Origin: Nitrosomonadales bacterium
GTDB lineage: Bacteria; Pseudomonadota; Gammaproteobacteria; Burkholderiales; Gallionellaceae
NCBI GenBank assembly: GCA_025408405.1
Contig: JANYJE010000066.1
Location: 1-64,000 of the forward strand
Reading direction: 5' to 3'
DNA: 64,000 nucleotides
Position 1 is the stretch's first letter; every line of letters starts with the position of its first letter. This document shows, in pieces, positions 34,972 to 44,581 of this stretch. Under the pieces are notes generated by a model, which was given only the letters and a program-made list of their open reading frames with translations, ran no database searches and was not told the DNA's origin. The translations under genes and the position numbers were made by a program.

Positions 34972-35283
34972 TCAGATTTTCAGGCGCTCGACCACGCGCC
35001 CGTGCTTCAGGTGCTGTTCGATAATCTCGTCGATGTCGCTTGCATCCACGTAGGTGTACCAGACCCCCTCCGGATACACCACCAGCACCGGGCCTGAGTC
35101 GCAGCGGCCCATGCAGCCTGCGGAGTTGATGCGGATGTGATTTTTTTCAGTGGAGAGGCCCAGCGCCTTGACCTGTTCCTTGGCGTAGTCGCGCAGCTTC
35201 TGTGCGCCCAGGTTGTTGCAGCAACTCTCGCCCTCGGCGCGCTGGTTGGTGCAGAAAAAAACATGCTTATGGTAGTAGCTCAT
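34972..35283 (-). CDS. Thioredoxin-like [2Fe-2S] ferredoxin
   Basis: 103 aa from ATG 35283 (MSYYHKHVFFCTNQR). Four Cys ligands are visible: FFCTNQRAEGESCC near residue 10-22 and GCMGRCDSGPVLVVYPEG near 60, the pattern of thioredoxin-fold (Aquifex-type) ferredoxins. The C-terminus is helical (IDEIIEQHLKHGRVVERL). Its electron partners are not evident from the neighbours. The gap to the hydrolase is 34 bp. Confidence 0.9.
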   Translation of the reverse strand: MSYYHKHVFFCTNQRAEGESCCNNLGAQKLRDYAKEQVKALGLSTEKNHIRINSAGCMGRCDSGPVLVVYPEGVWYTYVDASDIDEIIEQHLKHGRVVERLKI

Positions 35284-35325
35284 GGACGACCTCATGGAAT
35301 TGAGGCGTGATTATACAGCCACCTG

Positions 35326-36393
35326 CTATCTGGCCCGCACCCAGCCTAAATATCCCAACAAGAGCAAGGGGAATAACAGTGCCACGACTTGTGACAGCCC
35401 GTTGTAGTTAAGCATGTGCCCGTAATGCCAGTGATACAGCCGCATCGCACCGGCAGGTGTGCCACTGCCGCCCATCACCCAGTGCACCAGCACCATATAA
35501 GCCAGCACCGCGAGCGCGGCATAAAAAGACAGCTGCTTGCGCGACAGCTGCCTGGCGGCGAGCACCAGCAGCACTCCGGCAAAGATGCCGAACATGGCCT
35601 CACTGTTAAGCCACAGCAGCAATGCCCAGGACTTGAGCAGCACGGCCGCGACAAAAAATTTGGCCAGTATCACCACACCCAGCGCCAGCAGCAACAGGTT
35701 TACCGTGAAGCGCTGTTCGTGCAGCAAGGTCAGCAGCAATACCCCCAGCATCAGCAGATTGAGCGCGACTGCCGCACACTCCAGCCAGCTGAACGGCAGC
35801 ACGGGAATCACCGCAAAGGGCGAAGGCGACGCTTCGCTGATAAACACGCTGCCCAGCATGGGCAAGGATGGGTTGATCTGCGCAAACATCCACAACGCCA
35901 CCAGCGCCAAACCAAAATCACTCACACTGCCACGCCTGAACCACTGCCCGTACCACTGTTGCAAGCGCACGAACCAGGCATGCGCCTCGATGTTCACAGC
36001 CAGCAACACACCACACACCACCCCCGCACCATTGCTGATCAGATCGCTGTTTGAGCTGACGCGAGAGGGCAAATACATCTGCGCATACTCCATCAGCACC
36101 GACATCGCCAGCCCCAGCACCAGGGCCAGCAACAGGCCGCTTGCCGGCAAACGGCTGCGCAGCATCATCGTGAGAAGAAATCCAAACGGCACATACGCCA
36201 GAAAATTGAGGGTGAAATCAAACCAGGTGAAAGTCTGCCCCAGCGGCGCGCTCAGCACCTCCAGAAAACTCAGCCCCTGCTCCTGCCAGCCAGAGAACGG
36301 CGACAGGCTTGCATACACGATGAACAGGGCGTAGCCGGCAGCGAGATAACTGCGCAGATGGGTGCGATGTAATTGCGTAGCGGTTTCTTTCAT
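35326..36393 (-). CDS. VanZ-like family membrane protein
   Basis: 355 aa with about nine transmembrane segments. The VanZ domain covers the N-terminal 130 residues: WFDFTLNFLAYVPFGFLLTM, then LMEYAQMYLPSRVSSNSDLISNGAGVVCGVLL, with the conserved Glu-Tyr and Asn-x-Gly positions. The C-terminal half is a separate hydrophobic region without recognised motif. Function unknown; VanZ proteins have been linked to glycopeptide resistance and envelope roles. Confidence 0.85.
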   Translation of the reverse strand: MKETATQLHRTHLRSYLAAGYALFIVYASLSPFSGWQEQGLSFLEVLSAPLGQTFTWFDFTLNFLAYVPFGFLLTMMLRSRLPASGLLLALVLGLAMSVLMEYAQMYLPSRVSSNSDLISNGAGVVCGVLLAVNIEAHAWFVRLQQWYGQWFRRGSVSDFGLALVALWMFAQINPSLPMLGSVFISEASPSPFAVIPVLPFSWLECAAVALNLLMLGVLLLTLLHEQRFTVNLLLLALGVVILAKFFVAAVLLKSWALLLWLNSEAMFGIFAGVLLVLAARQLSRKQLSFYAALAVLAYMVLVHWVMGGSGTPAGAMRLYHWHYGHMLNYNGLSQVVALLFPLLLLGYLGWVRAR

Positions 36394-36445
36394 GTTGCGA
36401 ACGATTTTATCTGATTCCCGCAGCCATTATCATTTTTGCCGTTTG

Positions 36446-36982
36446 CTATTTCATTTTAGACGCCAGCTTGATCGTTGCGCCCGCCACGATGAAAACGCCA
36501 TTGCCGCGATGATGCAATGTGCGCGGATTTTTTACCGAAGGCTCAATCCACGCCTTGACCACTTCCAGGACAAAGAAGTTGTATTTGTTTACCAGCCGTG
36601 AGTCCGCCACCTTGCACTCCAGGTTGGCATAGCACTCGTCTATGAGCGGTGGCGCCACAAGTGTTGCGGGCATCGCTGTCAGTCCGAATTTCGCAAACTT
36701 GTCGACCTTGCGCCCCGAGCTGTTGCCCACCCCCACCACCTTCTGCGCCAGCTCCGCGGTGGGGATGTTGATCACGCATTCGCGGCTTGCCCGCAGCGCG
36801 TCGAAGCTGTGATTGCGGCCGCTGATCACACAACCCACCAGCGGCGGCTCAAACTCCATCATCGTGAGCCACGACATGGTCATGATGTTGGCCACGCCCT
36901 TGTGTGCGGTAGTGACCAGCACCACCGGCCCAGGTTCGAGCAGGCCGTAAACCCTGGATAAAGGAAAGGATTTTTTTGCCAT
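36446..36982 (-). CDS. Flavin reductase family protein
   Basis: 178 aa from ATG 36982 (MAKKSFPLSRVYGLLEPGPVVLVTT), with GAGG eight bases upstream; the track start adds 30 residues. The FMN-binding split-barrel fold is seen in MTMSWLTMMEFEPPLVGCVISG (about 35-56) and ASRECVINIPTAELA. C-terminal VNKYNFFVLEVVKAWIEP completes the barrel. May reduce FMN for a monooxygenase or bind flavin itself. Divergent from the VOC gene. Confidence 0.88.
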   Translation of the reverse strand: MAKKSFPLSRVYGLLEPGPVVLVTTAHKGVANIMTMSWLTMMEFEPPLVGCVISGRNHSFDALRASRECVINIPTAELAQKVVGVGNSSGRKVDKFAKFGLTAMPATLVAPPLIDECYANLECKVADSRLVNKYNFFVLEVVKAWIEPSVKNPRTLHHRGNGVFIVAGATIKLASKMK

Positions 36983-37133
36983 CGCACACCTCGCTTCCGG
37001 TTTTGCCAGCACAGGCTCAGAATCTTTCCTGGCCATAACGCAGAATCTAGTCTTAATTGGCCCTTTCTGCAATTTGCCATCTGCGTTTCAGGCTACACTG
37101 CGCAACACCCATATCCTTGCAACAGGAGATCCT

Positions 37134-37772
37134 ATGTTTTTTGGCGTAACCCATATCGACGTCCCCGTTACCGGCTTCGCGCGCGCAGAAGCTTTCTGGG
37201 GGAAGCTGATCGGTTTGAAAGAAGTAAAGCGCGGCGAAGGATTCATCGACCTCGATTCCGGCTCGGTCATCTTGCGCCTGCTCCAGGTACAGCAAGTGAC
37301 GCGCCCGGTGTCATTACGCGTGAGCGTCCCCGATGTGCAGCGCGCCTACGAACTGCTAATCCAGTCCGGCGGACGCGCGCTTTACGAGGTGCAGCGCACG
37401 CCAGCGCTCGAACTGGAGGCGCATGTCGCCGATCCCGATGGCAATTCAGTCATCGTCTGGCGCGAACTCAGCGAAGATGAATATGGCTTTGTTCCCGAAC
37501 TGCCCAAGCTGGGAGAATGGACTACCGAGGCCGAGACGCTGTTCAATGAGCTGCTCGCCTACGTTCCTGCACTGTTCCGTTCCATGGCGCGGCGCAAGGT
37601 CACCAGAATCATCGAAGAAGTTGCGGGCTATGACGGTTCTGCCGTCACCCGCGAGCACGTGATACGCGGCTATATTTTGTCGAGTGCAAAAATCAAACGC
37701 GATCGCCTGATCGAGCCGTTGAAAAAATGCGGCATCGATCCAGACAAGTACCAGGAAGAGTTTGATGCTTGA
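37134..37772 (+). CDS. VOC (glyoxalase-like) protein fused to a C-terminal helical domain
   Basis: 212 aa from ATG 37134, chosen because of CAGGAG just before it. Residues 1-120 form a VOC fold (MFFGVTHIDVPVTGFARAEAFWGKLIGL; HVADPDGNSVIVWREL). From about residue 125 a helical tail (TEAETLFNELLAYVPALFRSMARRKVTRIIEEVAGYDGSAVTREHV) resembles the PCP_red domain of light-independent protochlorophyllide reductase subunits. The combination is uncommon as far as I know. No enzyme reaction can be assigned. Confidence 0.82.
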   Translation: MFFGVTHIDVPVTGFARAEAFWGKLIGLKEVKRGEGFIDLDSGSVILRLLQVQQVTRPVSLRVSVPDVQRAYELLIQSGGRALYEVQRTPALELEAHVADPDGNSVIVWRELSEDEYGFVPELPKLGEWTTEAETLFNELLAYVPALFRSMARRKVTRIIEEVAGYDGSAVTREHVIRGYILSSAKIKRDRLIEPLKKCGIDPDKYQEEFDA

Positions 37773-37907
37773 GCAGGCGGGGCAAAACCTTGACAAGGTC
37801 TCAGGGCGTTATTTCCTGAACAGCGCCAACACCCTCAACCCGATGCAGATCGCACCTGATACCCTGCCGTGGCTATGCGGCATATTTTTCTCCTGCACAG
37901 ACCAACT

Positions 37908-39353
37908 TTAATACCGCACTTGCACCCGGTAACCCAGCGTCGTACTGCCTTCCGCCGGAACTGTGATACGCCACACCGCAGTGTTGCTGGCGGCTTTTTC
38001 GTGCGTGTAGTTTTCCCTTAGCATTTTCCAGTCGCCCGGTATGGGCTCCTGCACGACGACGGTGGCGGCTTCTTTCTTGGCGTTCTTCAGCACGATCTCA
38101 TAGGCGCTTTCATATAACGCCGTACCGCGCTCTGGGTTGGGTAGTTTCTTGAAGTCGGTCTGTTTCTTGTCCGCCGTCACGTCGAAGGATTCGCCCAGCC
38201 TGATGCGCACCTTTTCATTCTTTGGGGTGTGGTCGATGCTGTCCTCGCCGACGAACTGCGCGTTGCCGATACTATCCTTTTTGTACACGCGGATCACGCC
38301 CTTGGGCAGCGGCATGCCGAGATGGCTGGCTTCCTTGTTGTCGAACTCAACGAACACGCTCACCTTCATCTTTTGACCGAGGTCGCCGTAACTGCTGCCG
38401 TAGTAATAGTTCGCACCGCGCAGCAGCAATTCCTTGCGTGCGGGCACGCCGGCTGCGGTGAGCAGCGACACCTGCTTGGTCTGATTCTCGGCGATAGTGG
38501 TAGGGCGATCCAGCGTATAGAGGTGATATTCCAGCAAGCCTTCCTCGGACATCTTGTCTACCGCCGCTTCATCCAGTCTGGCCGATTTGCGCATCGCCGG
38601 AGCAGCCATCGGAAATGCCTGACGCACCTGGTTCACATCCCCCGCCACCAGTTGCAGCTTCGCATTGCGGTAAGTTGCGCCGCTGGTATTGGTCAGTGTC
38701 ACCCAGCCAGAGAGATCGAGCTTGTCATCCGCCGCATTCAATTCGGCCACGTAATCGGCCTTCCACGCCAAGCCGCCAGTCAGATAGGACAATTCCACTT
38801 CCTGCTGCGCCGCGCCGCCGTTGTTGAGCGACATGACCAAAGTCGGGCGGTCGCGCAGATTGGCCGGCACATCGGCATAGACGATGCGGCCGGGAATGCC
38901 GGTCTCGATGCGGTCGCCGATTTTCATCACCACGCCTTGATTGGCGGCCAGCACCTGCGCCTGCTCGGTGGTCTCGGCACCTGTCGCGGGATTAGTGCGG
39001 ATGACGCTGACGCTCTTGCCCACGTATTTTTCCAGCAATTTTTGCGGTGTGAGCAGATCGAAATCGAAGTTCTGTTCGATGACAGATAATTTGCCCGGGC
39101 TGGTCAGGCTGCGCAGCAACGCGGTCTCGGGGCGCATGTACGCGCTGACATCGCGGAAAGCCAATGCGCTCTGCCCGCCGCTCAATTGAATTTTGCGTTG
39201 ATCTTTTACCAGCGCCAGATTTTCGTTATAGATGGTGACGGCGACGCTTTGCTGGTCTTGCAGCGTGCTGCGCAGTTCGTCTGCTTGCGCAACAATGCTG
39301 CAGCAGACAGATAAAAGACAGGTGATCAGAATCTGGCATCGAAGAAATGGCAT
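37908..39353 (-). CDS. DUF4139 domain-containing exported protein
   Basis: 481 aa. A signal peptide (MPFLRCQILITCLLSVCCSIVAQA) is followed by beta-rich sequence. VTIYNENLALVKDQRKI near residue 40 and SYLTGGLAWKADYVAELN near 195 are typical of DUF4139; NYYYGSSYGDL and VFVEFDNKEASHLGMPLPKGVIRVYK lie in the C-terminal half. Likely periplasmic or outer-membrane associated. Function unknown. It converges with the VOC gene across 135 bp. Confidence 0.87.
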   Translation of the reverse strand: MPFLRCQILITCLLSVCCSIVAQADELRSTLQDQQSVAVTIYNENLALVKDQRKIQLSGGQSALAFRDVSAYMRPETALLRSLTSPGKLSVIEQNFDFDLLTPQKLLEKYVGKSVSVIRTNPATGAETTEQAQVLAANQGVVMKIGDRIETGIPGRIVYADVPANLRDRPTLVMSLNNGGAAQQEVELSYLTGGLAWKADYVAELNAADDKLDLSGWVTLTNTSGATYRNAKLQLVAGDVNQVRQAFPMAAPAMRKSARLDEAAVDKMSEEGLLEYHLYTLDRPTTIAENQTKQVSLLTAAGVPARKELLLRGANYYYGSSYGDLGQKMKVSVFVEFDNKEASHLGMPLPKGVIRVYKKDSIGNAQFVGEDSIDHTPKNEKVRIRLGESFDVTADKKQTDFKKLPNPERGTALYESAYEIVLKNAKKEAATVVVQEPIPGDWKMLRENYTHEKAASNTAVWRITVPAEGSTTLGYRVQVRY

Positions 39354-39622
39354 GATGGTCTCCGTTGGTTGGCGTGTTGATTAGCGGCAATGCAGTTGCT
39401 GATCTTTGAGTTGGTGAATGTAATCTTCGAGTATCAAAAACAACTCGTCCGTTTTGTGCCCCTTTGCGACATTACGCCCCAATAGTATGAAGTGCGAAAG
39501 CGGACACTATTGGAGCGCAGTTGCTTACCCGAACTAGCCAGTTGGCAATATATGGTTGCTTTCTCAAAACAAGCGTCCAAAATACACTCAACTTCAATCG
39601 TCCATTGTTCGCCCTACTGGGC

Positions 39623-40675
39623 TCATCGACAATACTGCTTGCTCTCGGGACTACCCAATCGACAAATGCTCTGCCGCCACGAATTTTGAAGCAATGCGTC
39701 GTTTCGTAAACTCGCCCTGATAAAGAACGGGGTGAGAGGCTGGAAACTTTCCGGATACTTCTTGGCGTTAAAGTCACAACACATGAAAAAATCATAGAGC
39801 GTGAATTTCACCTGATCTTTCTTGGGAATCTTGGTGACAGCTGCATAAAAATTCTTTCTATCCTCATTCGGCAACAGGCGAGAAATTACTGCAAACGGAT
39901 TGCTGGGCGTTGCCTTGCTCGAAGACAATAAGCGCGGCTGTCCCGTTGAAGGATCAAAATCGTGATAGAAAAAGTTGGCTGACAGAATTGTGAATTGGGG
40001 GCTAATTTCATAGATACCATTCTCAGTGATGGCCCAAATATTGCGTGAGAAAGGATCTAGATGTAACTGAGCTACCCATCCGGAAAGAGAGTTGATTCTC
40101 GCGAATACATTTGTGCCATTCATATCCTGTACGACAATTCCTTCCGCCTGAGAAAAGCCTCCCTCTCCACTATATGCAGTACCAAGCCATAGATGTCCAT
40201 CAACAATCTCAACACTACTCACGTTAGTACACTCTTCCTGCGTTCGGGCATGAATAGTCTTTCCATCGACAACGATCTGTCGGGTATCGTCGGTATCACC
40301 TTCGCCACAATATCTATATGACAGACTGTATCCCACTCCATTAGCGGTATGACCTGTCATCAAATCATTGCTCGTATTCGGTCCATCCAGGAGAGACTTA
40401 ACCGGGAAGCGTTCTCGGAATTGTTCACCATCAACTTCAACCATCTCGCGGTGATTACGTTCGTAGAATAAATATATACGCGGACCAAAAAGGGTGTGCG
40501 AAATAGAATCTTTGGCCTCGTTCGAGGCAAACCCGACGATGTCTCGCCCGAATCCAACTTTCAAGATATTTGGAAGGGTTTCGGAATCTTGAAATTCTGC
40601 GGAAACCGATGAGGTGGTCCACACGCCAACAAGTGCTAGTAGACAGACGATGCGGGGTATTTTTTTAATCAACAT
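39623..40675 (-). CDS. Hypothetical secreted protein
   Basis: 350 aa with a signal peptide (KKIPRIVCLLALVGVWTTSSVSA). The middle looks like a beta-propeller or repeat protein (SVEIVDGHLWLGTAYSGEG, LDPFSRNIWAITENGIYEIS), i.e. W-containing blade-like stretches. Not recognised. Codon use is more A+T rich than its neighbours, suggesting transfer. The 269 bp between its stop and the DUF4139 start contain nothing I can name; the 107-aa ORF at 39472-39795 is probably spurious. Confidence 0.7.
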   Translation of the reverse strand: MLIKKIPRIVCLLALVGVWTTSSVSAEFQDSETLPNILKVGFGRDIVGFASNEAKDSISHTLFGPRIYLFYERNHREMVEVDGEQFRERFPVKSLLDGPNTSNDLMTGHTANGVGYSLSYRYCGEGDTDDTRQIVVDGKTIHARTQEECTNVSSVEIVDGHLWLGTAYSGEGGFSQAEGIVVQDMNGTNVFARINSLSGWVAQLHLDPFSRNIWAITENGIYEISPQFTILSANFFYHDFDPSTGQPRLLSSSKATPSNPFAVISRLLPNEDRKNFYAAVTKIPKKDQVKFTLYDFFMCCDFNAKKYPESFQPLTPFFIRASLRNDALLQNSWRQSICRLGSPESKQYCR

Positions 40676-40860
40676 GGCTCAGGTTGTTTGGTCTAGTAAT
40701 TGTTGTGTAAGCCGATATATAGCTACTCATATAGATCTTGGCCGTTTGCAGAAGTCTGCTCGCCAATATTCACTACCACAAAGCTGCCTTTCGCGAACGG
40801 CTGCTGCTGGGACATTGCTGCCGTGTAACGTATTCACTTTGGCAATCACTCAGTGCCGTC

Positions 40861-41565
40861 CTACCCCGCCAGCCCCACATACACGTTCTGCACATCGTCA
40901 TCGCCATCGATGGCTTCCAGAAACTCTTCCACTTCGGCGCGCTCGGCATCGTTGCTGATCGTGACAGGGTTCTTCGGGCGATAGCCCAGCTGGGCGGAGA
41001 TAACGGTAAAGCCGTGCGCGGGCAAGGCTTTGCACACGGCATCCAGATCGGCGATATCGGTGATGAACAGTGTTGCGCCTGCTTCCGAGGGCTCGAAGTC
41101 CTGCGCGCCCGCCTCGATGGCAGCGACGTCCGGGTCGGCCTCCTTGGAATTCGGCGTCGCCTCGATCATGCCCACGTGGCTGAAGTCCCACGCCACTGAA
41201 CCCTCGGCACCGAGCTGCCCCTTGCGGAACAGTACATTCATACTGGATCTGGTGCGATTCACGTTATCGGACAGGCATTCAACAATGACGGGGACGCGGT
41301 GCGGCGCGAAACCCTCATACACCAGGCGTTCCAGATGCACACCGCCGTCGAGCAGACCCGCGCCTTTCTTGATCGCGCGCTCCAGCGTCTCGCGCGGCAT
41401 CGAGGCTTTCTTGGCCTGCGTAATCACCAGGCGCAGGCGCGAGTTCATGTCCGGGTCGGCTCCCGCGCGCGCGGCGACCATGATGTCCTTGGACAGCTTG
41501 CCGAAGATATTGCCCTTGGCATTCGCTGCGATTTCTTTATGTCTGGCTTTCCACTGTGCGCCCAT
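40861..41565 (-). CDS. yebC: YebC/PmpR family protein
   Basis: 234 aa. N-terminal [26 protein letters not shown] is a variant of the usual MAGHSKWANIKHRK start. [27 protein letters not shown] is conserved. The C-terminal domain ends in [17 protein letters not shown], close to the D-x-D-D-V-Q-x-V-Y-x-N consensus. Family members are reported as transcriptional regulators and, more recently, as ribosome-associated factors for polyproline translation. The usual partner ruvC is not next to it. The 185 bp between it and the gene at 40675 hold no gene. Confidence 0.92.
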   Translation of the reverse strand: MGAQWKARHKEIAANAKGNIFGKLSKDIMVAARAGADPDMNSRLRLVITQAKKASMPRETLERAIKKGAGLLDGGVHLERLVYEGFAPHRVPVIVECLSDNVNRTRSSMNVLFRKGQLGAEGSVAWDFSHVGMIEATPNSKEADPDVAAIEAGAQDFEPSEAGATLFITDIADLDAVCKALPAHGFTVISAQLGYRPKNPVTISNDAERAEVEEFLEAIDGDDDVQNVYVGLAG

Positions 41566-41770
41566 ATCTGTTCTCTATTTGTGTTGGTTGTACAAAATTC
41601 AAAACGTGCATTTTACGTAGGGCGGGCAACTTTGCCCACTGATTGGTTCAAATTTTCGTTCTTCTAAAACCGCTCATGTAGATCACTCTTTCCAGCAAAT
41701 CATCCTTGACGACTGCATCGACTCAAAACCTCCAGATTTTTATCATATGCACTCCGCAAATTAACACTGG

Positions 41771-44560
41771 TTAATGCGCCTCATCCCAATTTCCGCCCTC
41801 GCCCAAGCCCACTTCCAGCGGCACCTTGAGTTCGGCCACATGGCACATCAGCCCGGGTAATTTTTCTTTTACCTGCACCAGTTCGTTCTCCGGCACTTCC
41901 AGCACCAGCTCGTCGTGCACCTGCATGATAAGCCGCGTCTGTAGTTTTTCTTTTTCCAGCCAGTTCTGCACCGCGACCATCGCGAGCTTGATCAAATCCG
42001 CCGCCGTACCCTGCATGGGCGCGTTGATGGCGGAGCGTTCGGCCGCCTGGCGGCGCATGCCGTTGCCGCCGTTGATTTCGGGCAACCACAATCTTCTGCC
42101 GAACACGGTTTCGACATAGCCCTGGGCCTTGGCCTGCTCGCGCGTGCGCTGCATGTAGTCGGCCACGCCGGGGTAGCGCGCAAAATAGCGCTCGATGTAG
42201 GCTTGAGCTGCACCGCGCTCGATGCCGAGCTGGCTGGCGAGACCGAAGGCGGACATGCCGTAAATCAGGCCGAAATTGATCACCTTGGCATAACGGCGCT
42301 GCTCGCTGCTGACCGCATCGGGTGCGACCGCAAAAATTTCTGCGGCGGTAGCACGGTGCACGTCATGGCCATGTTCGAAGGCGTGCAGCAGCCCGGCATC
42401 GCTCGACAGGTGCGCCATGATGCGCAGCTCGATCTGCGAATAGTCGGCCGAGACGATGCGGCTGTCGGGGCCGGCAATAAAGGCTTCGCGGATGCGTCGG
42501 CCTTCGGCGCTGCGTACCGGGATGTTTTGCAGGTTGGGGTCGCTGGAGGCGAGGCGTCCCGTCACCGCGACCGCCTGCGAGTAGCTGGTGTGCACGCGCC
42601 CGGTGCGCGGGTTGACCATTTGCGGCAGCTTGTCGGTGTAGGTGGACTTGAGCTTGGCCATGCCGCGATATTCCAGCAGCAGCTTCGGGAGCGGGTAATC
42701 CAGCGCCAGCTCCTGCAGCACTTCCTCATCGGTGGAGGGCGTGCCGCTGGGGGTTTTTTTCTTTACCGGCAGACCGAGCTTGTCGAACAGTATTTCCTGT
42801 ACCTGCTTGGGGCTGTTGAGGTTGAAGGGTTGGCCAGCGGCGGCATAGGCCTGCGCTTCGATGGTCAATAATTTTTCGCCCAGCTCGCGGCTCTGCACAT
42901 TAAGCAGGTTGCTGTCGAGCAGCACGCCGTTGCGCTCCATCACATACAGCACCTGCCGCGCGGGCAGCTCGATGTCGCGGTAGACCGCCTCCAGCCTGCC
43001 CTGCGCCTTGATCTGCGGCGACAGCTTCTGGTGCAGTTGCAGGGTGATGTCGGCATCCTCGGCCGCGTAGCGCGTGGCGGTGTCGAGATCGACCTGGTCG
43101 AAACAGATCTGCTTGGCACCCTTGCCCACCACTTCGGCGTAGCTGATGGTTTTTATGCCTAGGTGGCGCAAGGCCAGATTATCCATATCGTGCGGCTTGT
43201 GGCTTTCCAGCACATAGGATTGCAACAGCGTGTCTTCGGCGATGCCGGCCAGAGCAATGCCGTGATTGGCGAAGATGTGCTGGTCGTATTTGAGGTTCTG
43301 CCCCAGCTTCTTGTGCGCGGCACTTTCCAGCCACGGCCTCAGCTTGTGCAGCGCGTGCTCACGTTTCAGCTGATCCGGCGCGCCGGGGTAGTGGTGCGCC
43401 AGCGGCAAGTAGGCCGCATGCTTGGCCTCGATGGCGAAGGAGATGCCGACCAGTTGCGCGCTCATGCTGTCGAGACCCGTGGTTTCGGTGTCCACGCACA
43501 CCAGCTCGGCCTGCATGATTCTGGAAAGCCAGTGGTCGAGCTCGGCCTCGGTGAGGATGCATTCATACTTGCCATCGGATGCTCGTGTTGTGTCATTGCT
43601 ATGTTCCCTCTCCCCCCGGGGGAGGGCTTGGGTGGGGGAGGGTTGCAGCACGAACGCTCCCGCACTCCCGGAGGGAGAGGGTGGCCGTTGCGCGCCATCT
43701 AAATCGCGCAGCCAGCTCCTGAAGCCGAAGTGCTCGAACAGGCTGCGCAGATGCTCGGTGTCCTGCGGCGGCGCTGCCAGTTCATCAAAGCGTGCCGGCA
43801 ATGGGACGTCGCACTTCACCGTGAGCAGCCTGCGCGCCTGCGGCAGCCACTCCAGTGCGGCACGCAGGTTTTCACCCACCACGCCGCCCACTTCATCCGC
43901 ATGCGCCATCAGGTTGTCCAGCGTGCCGTATTGGGCGAGCCATTTCACCGCGGTCTTGGGGCCGCACTTGGTGACCCCCGGCACGTTGTCCACGGTATCG
44001 CCGACCAGGGTCAGGTAATCCACGATGCGCGCGGGCGGCACGCCGAATTTGGCGAGCACGCCCGCCTCATCCAGCGTCTCGTTGCTCATGGTGTTGATCA
44101 GGGTGACCTGGCTGTTCACCAGTTGCGTCAGATCCTTGTCGCCGGTGGAGATGATGCAGCGCCCGCCGCCCTGCGCGGTCTGCTGCGCCAGGGTGCCGAT
44201 CACGTCGTCCGCCTCCACGCCGTCCACCATCAGGATGTTCCAGCCCAGCGCCGCCACTGCCTGATGCAGCGGCTCGATCTGTGCGGCCAGCTCTGGCGGC
44301 ATGGAGGGGCGGTGCGCCTTGTATTCCGGGTACCAGTCGTCGCGGAAGGTTTTGCCTTTGGCATCGAATACGCAGGCGCTATAATCGGCCGGGTAGTCGG
44401 CGCGCAGTTTGCGCAGCATGTTGAGCACGCCCTGGATGGCGCCGGTGGGCTCGCCATTGGGGCTGCGCAAATCGGGCATCGCATGGAAGGCGCGATACAG
44501 GTAAGATGAACCGTCTACCAGCAGCAGTGTTTTAGAGAAACTTGCTTCACTCGTTTTCAT
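41771..44560 (-). CDS. polA: DNA polymerase I
   Basis: Repair and Okazaki-fragment polymerase. 929 aa from ATG 44560 (MKTSEASFSKTLLLVDGSSYLYRAFH). The 5'-nuclease domain covers about 10-300 (MVDGVEADDVIG, ISTGDKDLTQLV). A 3'-5' exonuclease domain follows (LVCVDTETTGLDSM, near 375), then the polymerase with SADYSQIELRIMAHLS, YAKVINFGLIYGMSAFGL and MQVHDELVLEV. Between the first two domains about 25 codons (43607-43681) come from a palindromic repeat, kept in frame. The opposite-strand LOG gene starts 22 bp upstream. Confidence 0.97.
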   Translation of the reverse strand: MKTSEASFSKTLLLVDGSSYLYRAFHAMPDLRSPNGEPTGAIQGVLNMLRKLRADYPADYSACVFDAKGKTFRDDWYPEYKAHRPSMPPELAAQIEPLHQAVAALGWNILMVDGVEADDVIGTLAQQTAQGGGRCIISTGDKDLTQLVNSQVTLINTMSNETLDEAGVLAKFGVPPARIVDYLTLVGDTVDNVPGVTKCGPKTAVKWLAQYGTLDNLMAHADEVGGVVGENLRAALEWLPQARRLLTVKCDVPLPARFDELAAPPQDTEHLRSLFEHFGFRSWLRDLDGAQRPPSPSGSAGAFVLQPSPTQALPRGEREHSNDTTRASDGKYECILTEAELDHWLSRIMQAELVCVDTETTGLDSMSAQLVGISFAIEAKHAAYLPLAHHYPGAPDQLKREHALHKLRPWLESAAHKKLGQNLKYDQHIFANHGIALAGIAEDTLLQSYVLESHKPHDMDNLALRHLGIKTISYAEVVGKGAKQICFDQVDLDTATRYAAEDADITLQLHQKLSPQIKAQGRLEAVYRDIELPARQVLYVMERNGVLLDSNLLNVQSRELGEKLLTIEAQAYAAAGQPFNLNSPKQVQEILFDKLGLPVKKKTPSGTPSTDEEVLQELALDYPLPKLLLEYRGMAKLKSTYTDKLPQMVNPRTGRVHTSYSQAVAVTGRLASSDPNLQNIPVRSAEGRRIREAFIAGPDSRIVSADYSQIELRIMAHLSSDAGLLHAFEHGHDVHRATAAEIFAVAPDAVSSEQRRYAKVINFGLIYGMSAFGLASQLGIERGAAQAYIERYFARYPGVADYMQRTREQAKAQGYVETVFGRRLWLPEINGGNGMRRQAAERSAINAPMQGTAADLIKLAMVAVQNWLEKEKLQTRLIMQVHDELVLEVPENELVQVKEKLPGLMCHVAELKVPLEVGLGEGGNWDEAH
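43607..43681. repeat. 75-bp palindromic repeat inserted in frame in polA
   Basis: Outer arms CCCTCTCCC and GGGAGAGGG, inner CCCCCCGGGGGAGGG, with the GGCTTGGGTGGGG core of repeats I recall from many proteobacterial genomes. Its length is a multiple of three and it has no stop in the polA frame, where it is read as about LQPSPTQALPRGERE in the interdomain linker. Confidence 0.75.
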
Positions 44561-44581
44561 TATTGGTAAGGAATTAATAAG

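Noticed and set aside
39472-39795. 107-aa minus ORF overlapping the end of the secreted protein gene
   Set aside because: Different frame, no motif, overlaps a better-supported gene.
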